DNA from: CAZSAK01 sp964605155
Lineage (GTDB): Bacteria; Pseudomonadota; Gammaproteobacteria; SZUA-140
Direction of reading: 5' to 3'
DNA: 64,000 nt
Assembly (NCBI GenBank): GCA_964605155.1
Contig: CAZSAK010000002.1
Coordinates: forward strand, 124,001 to 188,000
Positions 1-7,732 of this stretch are shown here, in pieces. The translations under genes and the position numbers were made by a program. The notes below the pieces were generated by a model that saw only the letters and a list, made by a program, of their open reading frames with translations, did not search any database and had not been told where the DNA came from. Position 1 is the first letter of the stretch. Every line of letters starts with the position of its first letter.

Positions 1-105
1 TGCGTATTATCAACAAGATACGATCTGGACTCGACATACGACCACCTCCGGTGGTTCTATAAATAGCTAAAAATATTACAATAAAAAATATAGAATGGAT
101 CCGAT

Positions 106-798
106 ATGGAACATGAATATCTCACCACGGTCTTACGCCTGCTGCTGGCCGTCGCGGCAGGCGCCCTGATTGGACTGGAAAGGACCTACCACGGCAGACC
201 CGCGGGATTCCGTACCCATACCCTGGTATGTACGGCTTCCAGCCTGTTGATGCTGCTCTCCATATTTCAATGGCAGCTTATTGCTGGCGCCCCCATGGAC
301 ACCGTCAGGGTTGATCCGACCCGCATGGCACAGGGCATCATGACGGGTATCGGGTTTCTAGGTGCAGGCGTCATCATGAAGGAACGTCTGAAGATACGCG
401 GTCTAACCACGGCCGCCTCGCTGTGGTTGACGGCCTCGATCGGCATCGTCATCGGAATGGGCTTGTATTTCGCAGCCTCTCTGGCAATCGTACTCGCCCT
501 TGGTATCCTGATCGTGTTCAGATGGATTGAGGGTATCATTCCCTCGTTGCTGAACGCCCGGCTCACCGTACGCTTCATCAGACATGACTATATGCCGGAA
601 GAAGAATTGCAACAATTAATCAGGGATCACGGCATGGACAGTGCCGGAATCAGTTACAGCCTGGAAAACGAGGGCAAGACCTTCGTCTACCAGATGACGA
701 TCAGGGCCCAGAATCCGGTAGATTTCAAAAGACTCGCCGAATCCCTCAATACCATGGACCGTGCCATCGAATTTTATATAACGCCTACAGGTGATTAG
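106..798 (+). CDS. MgtC/SapB-family inner-membrane protein
   Basis: A 230-residue membrane protein of the MgtC/SapB family. Residues 18-45 carry the family signature (ALIGLER, a conserved PAGFRTH, then LV), followed by hydrophobic helices to about residue 145. A soluble C-terminal region of about 85 residues resembles the ACT-like tail of longer MgtC proteins. Family members affect growth at low magnesium and modulate the F-type ATPase or membrane potential; which role applies here cannot be read from sequence. The ATG at 106 has only a weak GGA upstream. The leader is AT-rich. The next gene starts 164 bp downstream, so co-transcription is possible but not shown. Confidence 0.9.
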   Translation: MEHEYLTTVLRLLLAVAAGALIGLERTYHGRPAGFRTHTLVCTASSLLMLLSIFQWQLIAGAPMDTVRVDPTRMAQGIMTGIGFLGAGVIMKERLKIRGLTTAASLWLTASIGIVIGMGLYFAASLAIVLALGILIVFRWIEGIIPSLLNARLTVRFIRHDYMPEEELQQLIRDHGMDSAGISYSLENEGKTFVYQMTIRAQNPVDFKRLAESLNTMDRAIEFYITPTGD

Positions 799-962
799 TA
801 TCATCACGCGTGTGTTCATGCCCACCATGCCGTATCGATCACTGGGTTCTTGTGACACAGATGTCGGCATCACTGAAACGTCTGCCGGAAACCGGACACT
901 CAACATCATGCCGGTGGCCGCAACCACTGACAGCAACCTTAACTACAGGCGGATGCAACCCC

Positions 963-2546
963 ATGGGTGCTAGATATCAACAAGGAGAACGTTTTTCACC
1001 CGTGCTGGACCGGATAGAACGGATCGGAAATCGCCTGCCGCAACCGGCCGTGTTGTTTATGTTCGGCACTGCTCTGATTATGGTGCTGTCGCAGATTGCC
1101 TATCTGGCCGACTGGTCAGTCGACAAACCCATCGCCCCGTCATCCGTCACAGGCTCCGTCATCAATACTGTCGAGGTCAATGCGATCGGCTTACTGACAT
1201 CAGACGGCCTGTGGTGGGCTGTCAGCCACATGGTCGAGAATTTCATCAACTTTCCCCCGCTGGGTCTGGTACTCGTCGGTATGCTGGGTATTGGCATCGC
1301 GGAACGTAGCGGCCTGTTGTCCGCGCTGTTGTCGCGCGGAATGACGCTGATGCCTGACAGGATGCTGACGCCGACGATGATCTTTGTCGGTGTGATGTCA
1401 TCACTGGCACTGGACGCCGGTTATATAGTACTGCCGCCGCTGGCAGCAGCCATCTATTTTGCGGCGGGCCGTCCGCCACTCGCCGGTATCGCCGCCGTGT
1501 TCGCCGGTGTCTCGGCTGGATTCAGCGCCAACCTGTTTATCACTGCGGTTGATCCGTTGTTGTCGGGGCTGACCCAGGCGGGTGCGACCGTTCTGGATCC
1601 AGGCTACCGTGTAGCGGTAACCTGCAACTGGTGGTTTATGATCGCATCCACCCTATTGATTACCATCAGCGGATGGATGGTCAGCGCCTGGCTGGTCGAA
1701 CCGCGACTGCGATATGCATGGGCCGAACACAATGTAGACGAGCACGAACATGACACAGATAGCAGGAAGACCTCCGTATCAGGTGAGGCGGATGAACGTC
1801 GCGGTCTTGTCGTTGCCGGTCTCGCTTTCACCTTCATTCTCGTTATCGTTCTCGGCCTGATCTTGTATCCGGGTGCGCCCCTTAACGGCCGGGGTGATCA
1901 TTTTTCACGCTGGATTGAAGCCTCTGTACCCCTGCTGTTTGTAATCTTCTTTGTTCCTGGTCTAGTCTATGGGCTGGTGGCGGGCAGCATCAAGGACAAC
2001 AGGGACGTTGCCCGCATGCTTGGCGATACCATCTCGAGTCTGGGGCCGTATATCGTGCTGGCGTTCTTTGCCGCACAGTTTATTGAATATTTTAACCATT
2101 CTAATCTGGGAGTGATGATCGCGATCGTCGGCGGCCAGGCCCTGGCGCAGGCATCCCTTGCCCCTTCGCTGTTGATCACGGCGTTTATTATCGTCGTCCT
2201 CATCGGGAATCTCTTTATCGGCTCGGCATCCGCTAAGTATGCCTTCTTCGCACCCGTGTTCGTACCGATGTTCATGCAGGTCGGCATCAGTCCGGAGCTG
2301 ACCCAGGCTGCCTACCGCATCGGTGATTCGGCGAGCAATGTCATCGCACCACTCAATCCCTATATCGTAATCGTACTGGCAATGATGCAAAAATATGCCC
2401 GCAATACGGGTATCGGCAGCCTGGTTTCGATCATGTTGCCGTATACGCTGACATTCGCCGCCCTCTGGACGATACTGTTGATCGGATGGATGTTGACAGG
2501 GGCTGAACTGGGCCCCGCCGGGCCGCTGGATTACCTCCCCGGATGA
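963..2546 (+). CDS. AbgT-family transporter (p-aminobenzoyl-glutamate/antimetabolite type)
   Basis: A polytopic inner-membrane protein of about 527 residues, close to the usual AbgT length. The open frame extends upstream to 810, but that extension is Cys/Pro/Thr-rich and unlike a membrane-protein N terminus. I therefore start at the ATG at 963, with AGGCGG about ten bases upstream, giving MGARYQQGERFSPVLDRIER followed by the first helix. Family-like segments include a conserved GLVLVGMLGIGIAERSGL region and a C-terminal RIGDSASNVIAPLNPY region. Family members import p-aminobenzoyl-glutamate (AbgT) or export sulfonamides and other metabolites (MtrF, YdaH). The substrate here is unknown. Confidence 0.88.
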   Translation: MGARYQQGERFSPVLDRIERIGNRLPQPAVLFMFGTALIMVLSQIAYLADWSVDKPIAPSSVTGSVINTVEVNAIGLLTSDGLWWAVSHMVENFINFPPLGLVLVGMLGIGIAERSGLLSALLSRGMTLMPDRMLTPTMIFVGVMSSLALDAGYIVLPPLAAAIYFAAGRPPLAGIAAVFAGVSAGFSANLFITAVDPLLSGLTQAGATVLDPGYRVAVTCNWWFMIASTLLITISGWMVSAWLVEPRLRYAWAEHNVDEHEHDTDSRKTSVSGEADERRGLVVAGLAFTFILVIVLGLILYPGAPLNGRGDHFSRWIEASVPLLFVIFFVPGLVYGLVAGSIKDNRDVARMLGDTISSLGPYIVLAFFAAQFIEYFNHSNLGVMIAIVGGQALAQASLAPSLLITAFIIVVLIGNLFIGSASAKYAFFAPVFVPMFMQVGISPELTQAAYRIGDSASNVIAPLNPYIVIVLAMMQKYARNTGIGSLVSIMLPYTLTFAALWTILLIGWMLTGAELGPAGPLDYLPG

Positions 2547-2657
2547 AAAACCGTTATCACTGTCTTTCGGTGTCCGGGGGAAACGCATCTACACGCCATT
2601 GAAATACGCCGCTCAAGCCACATTATGTTATGCTAGGAGCAATCCGGACAAAAATCC

Positions 2658-3005
2658 ATGAGCAAAAAGAAACGAATCTACAAGGTCATTTTCTATAGCG
2701 AGGGCAAGCTGTTTGAGATCTATGCCCAGGAGGTATTTCAGGGCAACCTCTACGGCTTCGTCGAGGTCGAGCAGTTACTGTTCGGTGAAAAGTCATCGGT
2801 CGTGGTCGACCCATCCGAGGAGCGCTTGAAGGCCGAGTTTGATGGCGTCTGCCGCACCTACATACCGATGCACACTATCGTCAGGATCGATGAGGTCGAA
2901 AATGAGGGTGTTGCAAAGATCACGTCACTGGCTGAAAAAGGCAACAATATCGCCGCATTTCCCACACCTGTCTATACTCCGGGCAGCGACTCCCGCAAGC
3001 CCTGA
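2658..3005 (+). CDS. DUF1820 family protein
   Basis: A cytosolic protein of 115 residues that I recognise as DUF1820, a family common in gammaproteobacteria with no established function. It begins MSKKKRIYKVIFYSEGK, continues with an aromatic FEIYAQEVFQGNLYGFVEVE stretch, and ends in a low-complexity polar tail. There is no signal peptide or membrane segment. The AGGAG upstream (about 2634-2638) is about 20 bases from the ATG, further than ideal. The rhodanese gene follows after 35 bp, so the two may share a transcript. Confidence 0.85.
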   Translation: MSKKKRIYKVIFYSEGKLFEIYAQEVFQGNLYGFVEVEQLLFGEKSSVVVDPSEERLKAEFDGVCRTYIPMHTIVRIDEVENEGVAKITSLAEKGNNIAAFPTPVYTPGSDSRKP

Positions 3006-3040
3006 ACCGGACCTACGTAACTACAGGAGAAGGATTACCT

Positions 3041-3466
3041 ATGCACTCGTCTCATAGCAGTGTTACAAGGTCTTTCATGTATACATGTGCAATACTGCTA
3101 CCGTTGCTGTTATGCAGCCGTGTCATCGCTGCCGACATCAGCGCGCAGCAATTGCTGCAACGCCTCGACAGCAACAATACACCGCTGATTCTCGATGTTC
3201 GCAGGCCGGATGAATACGCTGTCGGCCATGTTCCAACCGCCGCCAATATTCCGCACATCGAACTGGAAAATCGCCTGGATGAATTGCATGCTGATCATGA
3301 TCAGGAGATCGTGGTTTATTGTGAGAGCGGGCGGCGCGCCGCCATCGCACAGGATATCCTGGCACGGGCGGGATTTAGCAGGGTGCTGCATCTGCAGGGT
3401 GACATGAAAGCCTGGCGCATGCATTCTCTGCCCACCGAGAGAGGTGACGCCGGCACAGGCCGGTGA
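3041..3466 (+). CDS. Periplasmic single-domain rhodanese-like protein
   Basis: A 141-residue protein with a signal peptide (residues about 1-30, hydrophobic core ending VIAA) and one rhodanese domain. The CH2-type motif DVRRPDEYAVGH and the catalytic loop with Cys94 (YCESGRRA) are intact, so sulfurtransferase chemistry on a cysteine persulfide is plausible. It is preceded by AGGAGAAGGA, a strong ribosome-binding site. Exported rhodaneses occur in sulfur-metabolising bacteria, but the donor and acceptor are not known here. It lies just downstream of the DUF1820 gene and converges on the next gene. Confidence 0.88.
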   Translation: MHSSHSSVTRSFMYTCAILLPLLLCSRVIAADISAQQLLQRLDSNNTPLILDVRRPDEYAVGHVPTAANIPHIELENRLDELHADHDQEIVVYCESGRRAAIAQDILARAGFSRVLHLQGDMKAWRMHSLPTERGDAGTGR

Positions 3467-3495
3467 TGCGCATGTCATCCGGATAGCGGTTATCG

Positions 3496-4479
3496 TTAAT
3501 CCATTACATCTGCCGCACAGCGAAAACCGAGATCATTGAATCTCGATTCCGGTTTCATATAAAACCTGTAGGGCGAGCGTGAGAAGTGGCTGATTGTGTA
3601 GTGCCCGACTCCGCCCCAGCCACCGCCCCTGATAACCTTGTATTTTTCACCGTAATCGTCGGATGTAATCGTGTTGCCGGGATACGCCTGATACCAATCA
3701 CTGACCCATTCCATCACGTTACCCGCCATGTCGTACACGCCATAGGGAGACCGCCCTTGCGGATACGACCCAACCGGTGCGACCCCGTATTCCCAGTCGC
3801 TGTCACCCCCGGAGTTGGACCATCCCTCATGCCACTCGTTACCCCATGGATATTCAAAGCCCGAACGGCCTCTCGCGGCCTTTTCCCATTCAGCCTCGGT
3901 CGGCAGCCGTTTCCCGCGCCATGCGCAATAGGCCTGAGCATCATGCCAGCTTACACCCGTAACCGGCAGCTTATCGAGTGACTGATTTTTTCTGTCGATC
4001 GCATCGAGCAACTGTTGTTGCGTCATCACCCTCGTATCCATATCGAGCCGGAAGGTATCGCTTGCCAGGCGCCGCAAGGTTGCAAGATCTGCGATGCCTA
4101 AAATATCATGGGTAAGAAGATATCCGTTTTGTTTCCATTGTTCGGGTATCCAGTAGTTCCGGTCGATGACGAAATCCTTGTACTGTTGGTTGGTAACCTC
4201 ATACTTATCGATCATATAGGCATCGAGATTTTCTATTCTGCGCGGATGCTCATCCTCATAGAGGGGCTTGTTAAATCCGAATTCCTCTGACTTGCCGCTG
4301 GTATCGACTTCATCACTGCCCATCACAAAGGTGCCTGCGGGGATCATTACCATTTCATCTTCGTTGAACAGATCAATTACCGTGGCATTACCAACGACCG
4401 GTTGTTCCGTTCCATATGACAGAACAGGGATCAATCCCGCCATAAGGGTAATCACTATCAGTATGCAATTTTGCCTCAT
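3496..4479 (-). CDS. Formylglycine-generating-enzyme (SUMF1)-like exported protein
   Basis: A 327-residue protein with an N-terminal signal peptide (about residues 1-23) and an FGE-sulfatase fold. Family motifs include GTFVMGSDE near residue 50, GVSWHDAQAYCAWRGKRLP and TEAEWEKAARG in the middle, YPWGNEW, GNVMEWVSDWY, VIRGGGW, and a terminal LGFRCA. True FGE oxidises a sulfatase cysteine to formylglycine. Most bacterial homologues of this kind have unknown function and many are structural or ligand-binding. No sulfatase gene is nearby, so I do not assign the enzyme activity. It converges with the rhodanese gene. Confidence 0.85.
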   Translation of the reverse strand: MRQNCILIVITLMAGLIPVLSYGTEQPVVGNATVIDLFNEDEMVMIPAGTFVMGSDEVDTSGKSEEFGFNKPLYEDEHPRRIENLDAYMIDKYEVTNQQYKDFVIDRNYWIPEQWKQNGYLLTHDILGIADLATLRRLASDTFRLDMDTRVMTQQQLLDAIDRKNQSLDKLPVTGVSWHDAQAYCAWRGKRLPTEAEWEKAARGRSGFEYPWGNEWHEGWSNSGGDSDWEYGVAPVGSYPQGRSPYGVYDMAGNVMEWVSDWYQAYPGNTITSDDYGEKYKVIRGGGWGGVGHYTISHFSRSPYRFYMKPESRFNDLGFRCAADVMD

Positions 4480-4585
4480 CTGTGTTGGCTCTGGAATATT
4501 TGGCTGGCAGTCATCATGTCCTGGCAGTTAAAATGATCACCTGCATAATCGATATATCGTTCGATCATAGACAATGCATCATAGC

Positions 4586-4993
4586 ATGATTAAACAACTC
4601 ACAATCACAACACCAGATCAGGGATTACACGAGATCACGCAACAGATCCAGGGCGTGGTCAAGGATGCGCGAGCAGACAACGGGATCTGCACGATATTTA
4701 TACAGCATACATCCGCAAGTCTGCTGGTCCAGGAAAATGCCGATCATGCAGCACGTCATGATCTGGAAAAGTGGATGAATCGCCTGGTAAAGGTGGATGA
4801 CCCGATGTACACCCACGTCAACGAAGGACCTGATGACATGCCTTCGCATATCAAGTCCATGCTCACATCCGCATCAGTTACCGTACCGGTCATCAATGGC
4901 AAACTCGCTCTGGGTATCTGGCAAGGAATATTTCTCTGGGAACACCGCCACGGCGAGGGACACAGAAAACTCATAATTCATATTACACCCTGA
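4586..4993 (+). CDS. YjbQ family protein (UPF0047)
   Basis: A small cytosolic protein of about 135 residues of the YjbQ/UPF0047 family. Motifs include IFIQHTSASLLVQENAD, HDLEKWMNRLV, EGPDDMPSHIKSML and GTWQG-like LGIWQGIFLWEHR; conserved His and Asp residues form the presumed metal/active site. E. coli YjbQ has thiamin-phosphate-synthase-like activity in vitro, with uncertain physiological role. The frame also allows an ATG at 4574; I prefer 4586 because the family begins directly with the first beta strand. It converges tightly (5 bp) with endonuclease V. Confidence 0.87.
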   Translation: MIKQLTITTPDQGLHEITQQIQGVVKDARADNGICTIFIQHTSASLLVQENADHAARHDLEKWMNRLVKVDDPMYTHVNEGPDDMPSHIKSMLTSASVTVPVINGKLALGIWQGIFLWEHRHGEGHRKLIIHITP

Positions 4994-4998
4994 ATGAA

Positions 4999-5667
4999 TC
5001 AGGTGTGGTCGGAGGCCAGCCTGTGCGCAGAACGGGTGGTTTCGGGAAGCCGGTAGCGGGTCGTGCAGCCCATCACGTATTCAACAGCGGTCTCGAGACT
5101 GACACGATGGCCTGTGGAGATGTACAGGGGCCTCACATTGACGCGTGTGCGCAGCACCGCCCCGATACATTCTCCCCTGTCATACAGCTGGGTATAACCT
5201 CCCCTGCGGTTCGGTACCTCATCGTGTGTGCCGATCAGTCTGCTCTTCGCCACCCCGATGGCAGGAATATCCAGCCATACACCGAGGTGACAGGCAATAC
5301 CAAAACGTCTTGGATGTGCAATACCCTGGCCATCACATAAAATGAGATCAGGCTCCGTCTGCAGTTTGGCAATGGCGTCAAGCACCGCGGGTATCTCGCG
5401 GAATGATAACAGCCCAGGGATATAGGGGAACCTGGTGGGCCGTCTGGCCAATGCCTGATCTACAGGTTCAAGTCCGGGAAAACCCAACACGGTAACGGCC
5501 GCACGGGTCACGGTGTTAGCTTGCTCAAATCCGACATCAACCCCCGCCACATAGTCCACCTCACCTAGCCGGTCCTCTGTGTCAACCCTTGCGGATAACC
5601 GTTGCTGGATGGCTCTGGCCTCCTCGTTGCTGACATTCCATGAATGCAATGGACGCGTTTTCAACAT
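4999..5667 (-). CDS. nfi: Endonuclease V (deoxyinosine 3'-endonuclease)
   Basis: Endonuclease V initiates repair of deaminated adenine by cutting the second phosphodiester 3' of deoxyinosine. From the ATG at 5667 the protein is 222 residues, matching the usual 223. The frame runs on to a TTG at 5721 that adds 18 residues with no family counterpart. Catalytic and recognition motifs are present: the first metal-binding Asp in AGVDVGFE, PYIPGLLSFREIP (wedge Tyr and conserved Glu), and CDGQGIAHPRRFG with Asp plus the GxAHPR motif. No key residue appears lost. Confidence 0.93.
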   Translation of the reverse strand: MLKTRPLHSWNVSNEEARAIQQRLSARVDTEDRLGEVDYVAGVDVGFEQANTVTRAAVTVLGFPGLEPVDQALARRPTRFPYIPGLLSFREIPAVLDAIAKLQTEPDLILCDGQGIAHPRRFGIACHLGVWLDIPAIGVAKSRLIGTHDEVPNRRGGYTQLYDRGECIGAVLRTRVNVRPLYISTGHRVSLETAVEYVMGCTTRYRLPETTRSAHRLASDHT

Positions 5668-5797
5668 TGGTTTACGATCGTTCACAGTAACTGTGCGGCA
5701 TGCCTGCAGGAATGTCCTCAAGAGCCGAATGCAGCTTCAAGGAAAGAATATGGAATATTACAATCGATCGTTATGCTACGGAAATACAGCGGGAATT

Positions 5798-5989
5798 CTA
5801 GCGCCGCCGGGTATAGGCATCATCCCACGATGCGGTGGCTGATTTACGACGATCCCGTTTTTTGCGGCGTTCTGGCTTGTCAGGTTCCCAACGGACCATT
5901 TCACGACGTTCGGCCATTCCACGACGTTCACTCTTGCGGCGTTCCTGATGCTTTTGAGCGAATTTGCGTTTTGCAACTCTGGTACGCAT
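5798..5989 (-). CDS. Small Arg/Glu-rich protein, unknown
   Basis: A 63-residue, strongly basic protein starting MRTRVAKRKFAQKHQERRKS with repeated ERR elements (ERRKSERR, ERREM, ERRKKRDRR) and no hydrophobic segment. Codon use supports coding: Arg is mostly CGT/CGC and Glu is GAA throughout. A GGGAAA lies before the ATG. The longer overlapping frame (5776-6102) has poor composition and I treat it as a shadow. The basic repeat suggests nucleic-acid or ribosome association, which is inference only. It lies between endonuclease V and the ankyrin lipoprotein, all on the minus strand. Confidence 0.6.
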   Translation of the reverse strand: MRTRVAKRKFAQKHQERRKSERRGMAERREMVRWEPDKPERRKKRDRRKSATASWDDAYTRRR

Positions 5990-6098
5990 ACAAATTTCCC
6001 GTCTGGCCCGTGATGACAGCGGTCTCCCTTGCAGCGCGCTGTTCCCCTGACAGCATTATCGACCGACCTCATCCTACCTTTAGAGCCTCGCAGCCCAC

Positions 6099-6644
6099 TC
6101 ACTGACGGGCACCCGCCTGGTGCAAAATCTGCACGATATCGTTATGTCCACCGGAAGAGGCCGCCATCATCGGTGTCCAGCCGCTGGAATTGATATGCGT
6201 ATAATCCGCACCTGCTTCCAGCAGAATCTTCACGACCTCGGGATGCCCACGCAGTGCCGCCCAGAACAGGGCATTGGAATCGGAACTTTCCAGTATGTTG
6301 ACATCGGCACCGTGATTTATCAGGACCTTGACTGTCTCGGTGTTGCCTTTTAGTGCCGCCCGCATCAATGCCGTCCAGCCGTCCTCGTTCTGCGCATTGA
6401 CAGCAGCGCCGTGCTCCAGCAGAATTCGTGTCAGTTCGGGGTTGCCTAGCCGCGCCGCATGCATCAAGGCTGTCCAGCCGTAATTATTTCTGGCGTTGAT
6501 ATCCGCCCCTTGTGACAACAGTTCCTGTGTCCCCTGCACGTCTTCCTTGAGGACCTTTTTCATCAGCGGGGTGTTGCCGTCACAACCAGTGATCAGCACA
6601 GCGGCCAGCAGATAACAGACAATATATTTCAGCGGCATATTCAT
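6099..6644 (-). CDS. Ankyrin-repeat lipoprotein
   Basis: A 181-residue protein with a lipoprotein signal peptide (lipobox LITG-C, Cys at about residue 21) followed by about five ankyrin repeats. The repeats show the usual NNYGWTALMHAARLGN / LLEHGAAVNAQNEDG pattern to the C terminus. It is expected to be anchored in a membrane facing the periplasm and to bind a protein partner. Periplasmic ankyrin proteins of this size occur next to catalase or stress genes in some species; no such partner is adjacent here. Start at the ATG at 6644; ATG at 6638 is also possible. Confidence 0.88.
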   Translation of the reverse strand: MNMPLKYIVCYLLAAVLITGCDGNTPLMKKVLKEDVQGTQELLSQGADINARNNYGWTALMHAARLGNPELTRILLEHGAAVNAQNEDGWTALMRAALKGNTETVKVLINHGADVNILESSDSNALFWAALRGHPEVVKILLEAGADYTHINSSGWTPMMAASSGGHNDIVQILHQAGARQ

Positions 6645-6905
6645 CCTGTATCGATTCCCTGTATCAATTCAGTCTCAATCTGACATTCTAGCAAAAACTA
6701 CCAGGTCACCGCGGGCCCTACCGACAACAGTACACACGGGACTCAACCCAGGGGACAGCGATGTCCGGGCACAAATCCATGTTAACTTATTGAATATAAG
6801 ATAGAATTATTGACGATCACGGTCATGGAATCAGCGACTCTGGTATGTGCCCGGGTCACTGGTTATGATACAAACTGGGGAGAGCAATCAAAAAACATCC
6901 TTTCT

Positions 6906-7211
6906 ATGAAGAGATTTACCTGTCCCAAGTGTAAGCAGAACGGGATCAGCTTCAAGGACAAGTACCGAGCCAGTCTGTGGCAGGTGATATATTGTAATTC
7001 CTGCGGCGCTCGACTGTGCGCACAACCCTGGCTGCTGGCGTTCGCCTACTTTATATATACATGGGCCGTGGTGTCGTTTGTGACCATCGCCTTTTACAGG
7101 GAGAGTTATATGCCGATTCTCTACCTTGTTCTTATCTGGCTGTCGCTCGATTTCATCAGCGTCATGTCGATGCCACTGTCGGTCATGCGTCCGTTGAACA
7201 GACCGCCCTGA
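6906..7211 (+). CDS. Zinc-ribbon membrane protein, hypothetical
   Basis: About 101 residues. It begins MKRFTCPKCKQNGISF with a second pair CNSCGARLC about 25 residues later, forming a four-cysteine zinc ribbon, followed by two hydrophobic segments (about residues 42-62 and 70-92). The frame is open back to 6810, but that extension has no family-like features. A GGGGAGAG lies about 20 bases upstream of 6906, so the start is uncertain. No function can be assigned. The pentapeptide-repeat gene follows after 41 bp on the same strand. Confidence 0.65.
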   Translation: MKRFTCPKCKQNGISFKDKYRASLWQVIYCNSCGARLCAQPWLLAFAYFIYTWAVVSFVTIAFYRESYMPILYLVLIWLSLDFISVMSMPLSVMRPLNRPP

Positions 7212-7252
7212 CAGCCATTCAATACGACTATATTTATGATTCCATCTGTTCG

Positions 7253-7639
7253 ATGATACATATCTACGACAAAAAGGGTTTCGTAAAACTCTATTCACTG
7301 GACGGGTATACGCTCACCGGAGCGGATCTCTCGAATACCAACCTCGCTGAGGCGAATCTGATCCAGGTCGATCTGAGCAATGCCGATCTGAGCAATGCCA
7401 ACCTGGCCAACGCCGATTTGCGTCTCGCGAATCTGAGTGGCGCTGATCTGTCATTTTCCAATCTTTCAAATTGCGATCTGTCCGGTGCCAATCTGGATGG
7501 CGTCAACCTGACAGGTGCCAACATGACGGCGACGATCGTTGACGGTACCTATATTCCGTTGACAACCCTTGCGACCGCAAACCTGGACAACGGGGAGCTC
7601 GAAGTGGTCAAGCTGCATGCACGAAACGACAAGAAATAG
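7253..7639 (+). CDS. Pentapeptide-repeat protein
   Basis: From the ATG at 7253 this is a 128-residue protein. Residues about 18-85 are tandem A(D/N)LSx pentapeptides (for example ADLSN, ANLAN, ADLRL, ANLSG), predicted to form a right-handed quadrilateral beta helix. The frame opens upstream at 7016 but overlaps the zinc-ribbon gene there and lacks repeats. The short N-terminal piece (MIHIYDKKGFVKLYSLDG) and C-terminal piece probably cap the helix. Some family members mimic DNA and protect gyrase, but most have unknown roles. No Shine-Dalgarno sequence is obvious. Confidence 0.8.
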   Translation: MIHIYDKKGFVKLYSLDGYTLTGADLSNTNLAEANLIQVDLSNADLSNANLANADLRLANLSGADLSFSNLSNCDLSGANLDGVNLTGANMTATIVDGTYIPLTTLATANLDNGELEVVKLHARNDKK

Positions 7640-7732
7640 TCTGTGACACAAGTATCTGCGGTTCTTGCCTTGATATATCGGCTGTCGACATCATGTAAAA
7701 TGCTGGCGCCCCAAATCTGTTAAAATCATCTG

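Noticed and set aside
41..55. Six-base hairpin (ACCACC/GGTGGT) before the mgtC-like gene
   Set aside because: No T-run and too short to call a terminator or riboswitch; the upstream gene is outside the window.
3496..4479. Naming the gene a true sulfatase-activating enzyme
   Set aside because: No sulfatase is nearby and the catalytic cysteine pair of FGE could not be confirmed by eye.
5776..6102. A 108-residue open frame overlapping the Arg-rich small gene
   Set aside because: Composition is unlike a real protein and the overlapping 63-residue frame has much better codon use.
7640..7732. LexA (SOS) box upstream of uvrD
   Set aside because: No CTGT-N8-ACAG match; CTGT occurs but without its partner half.
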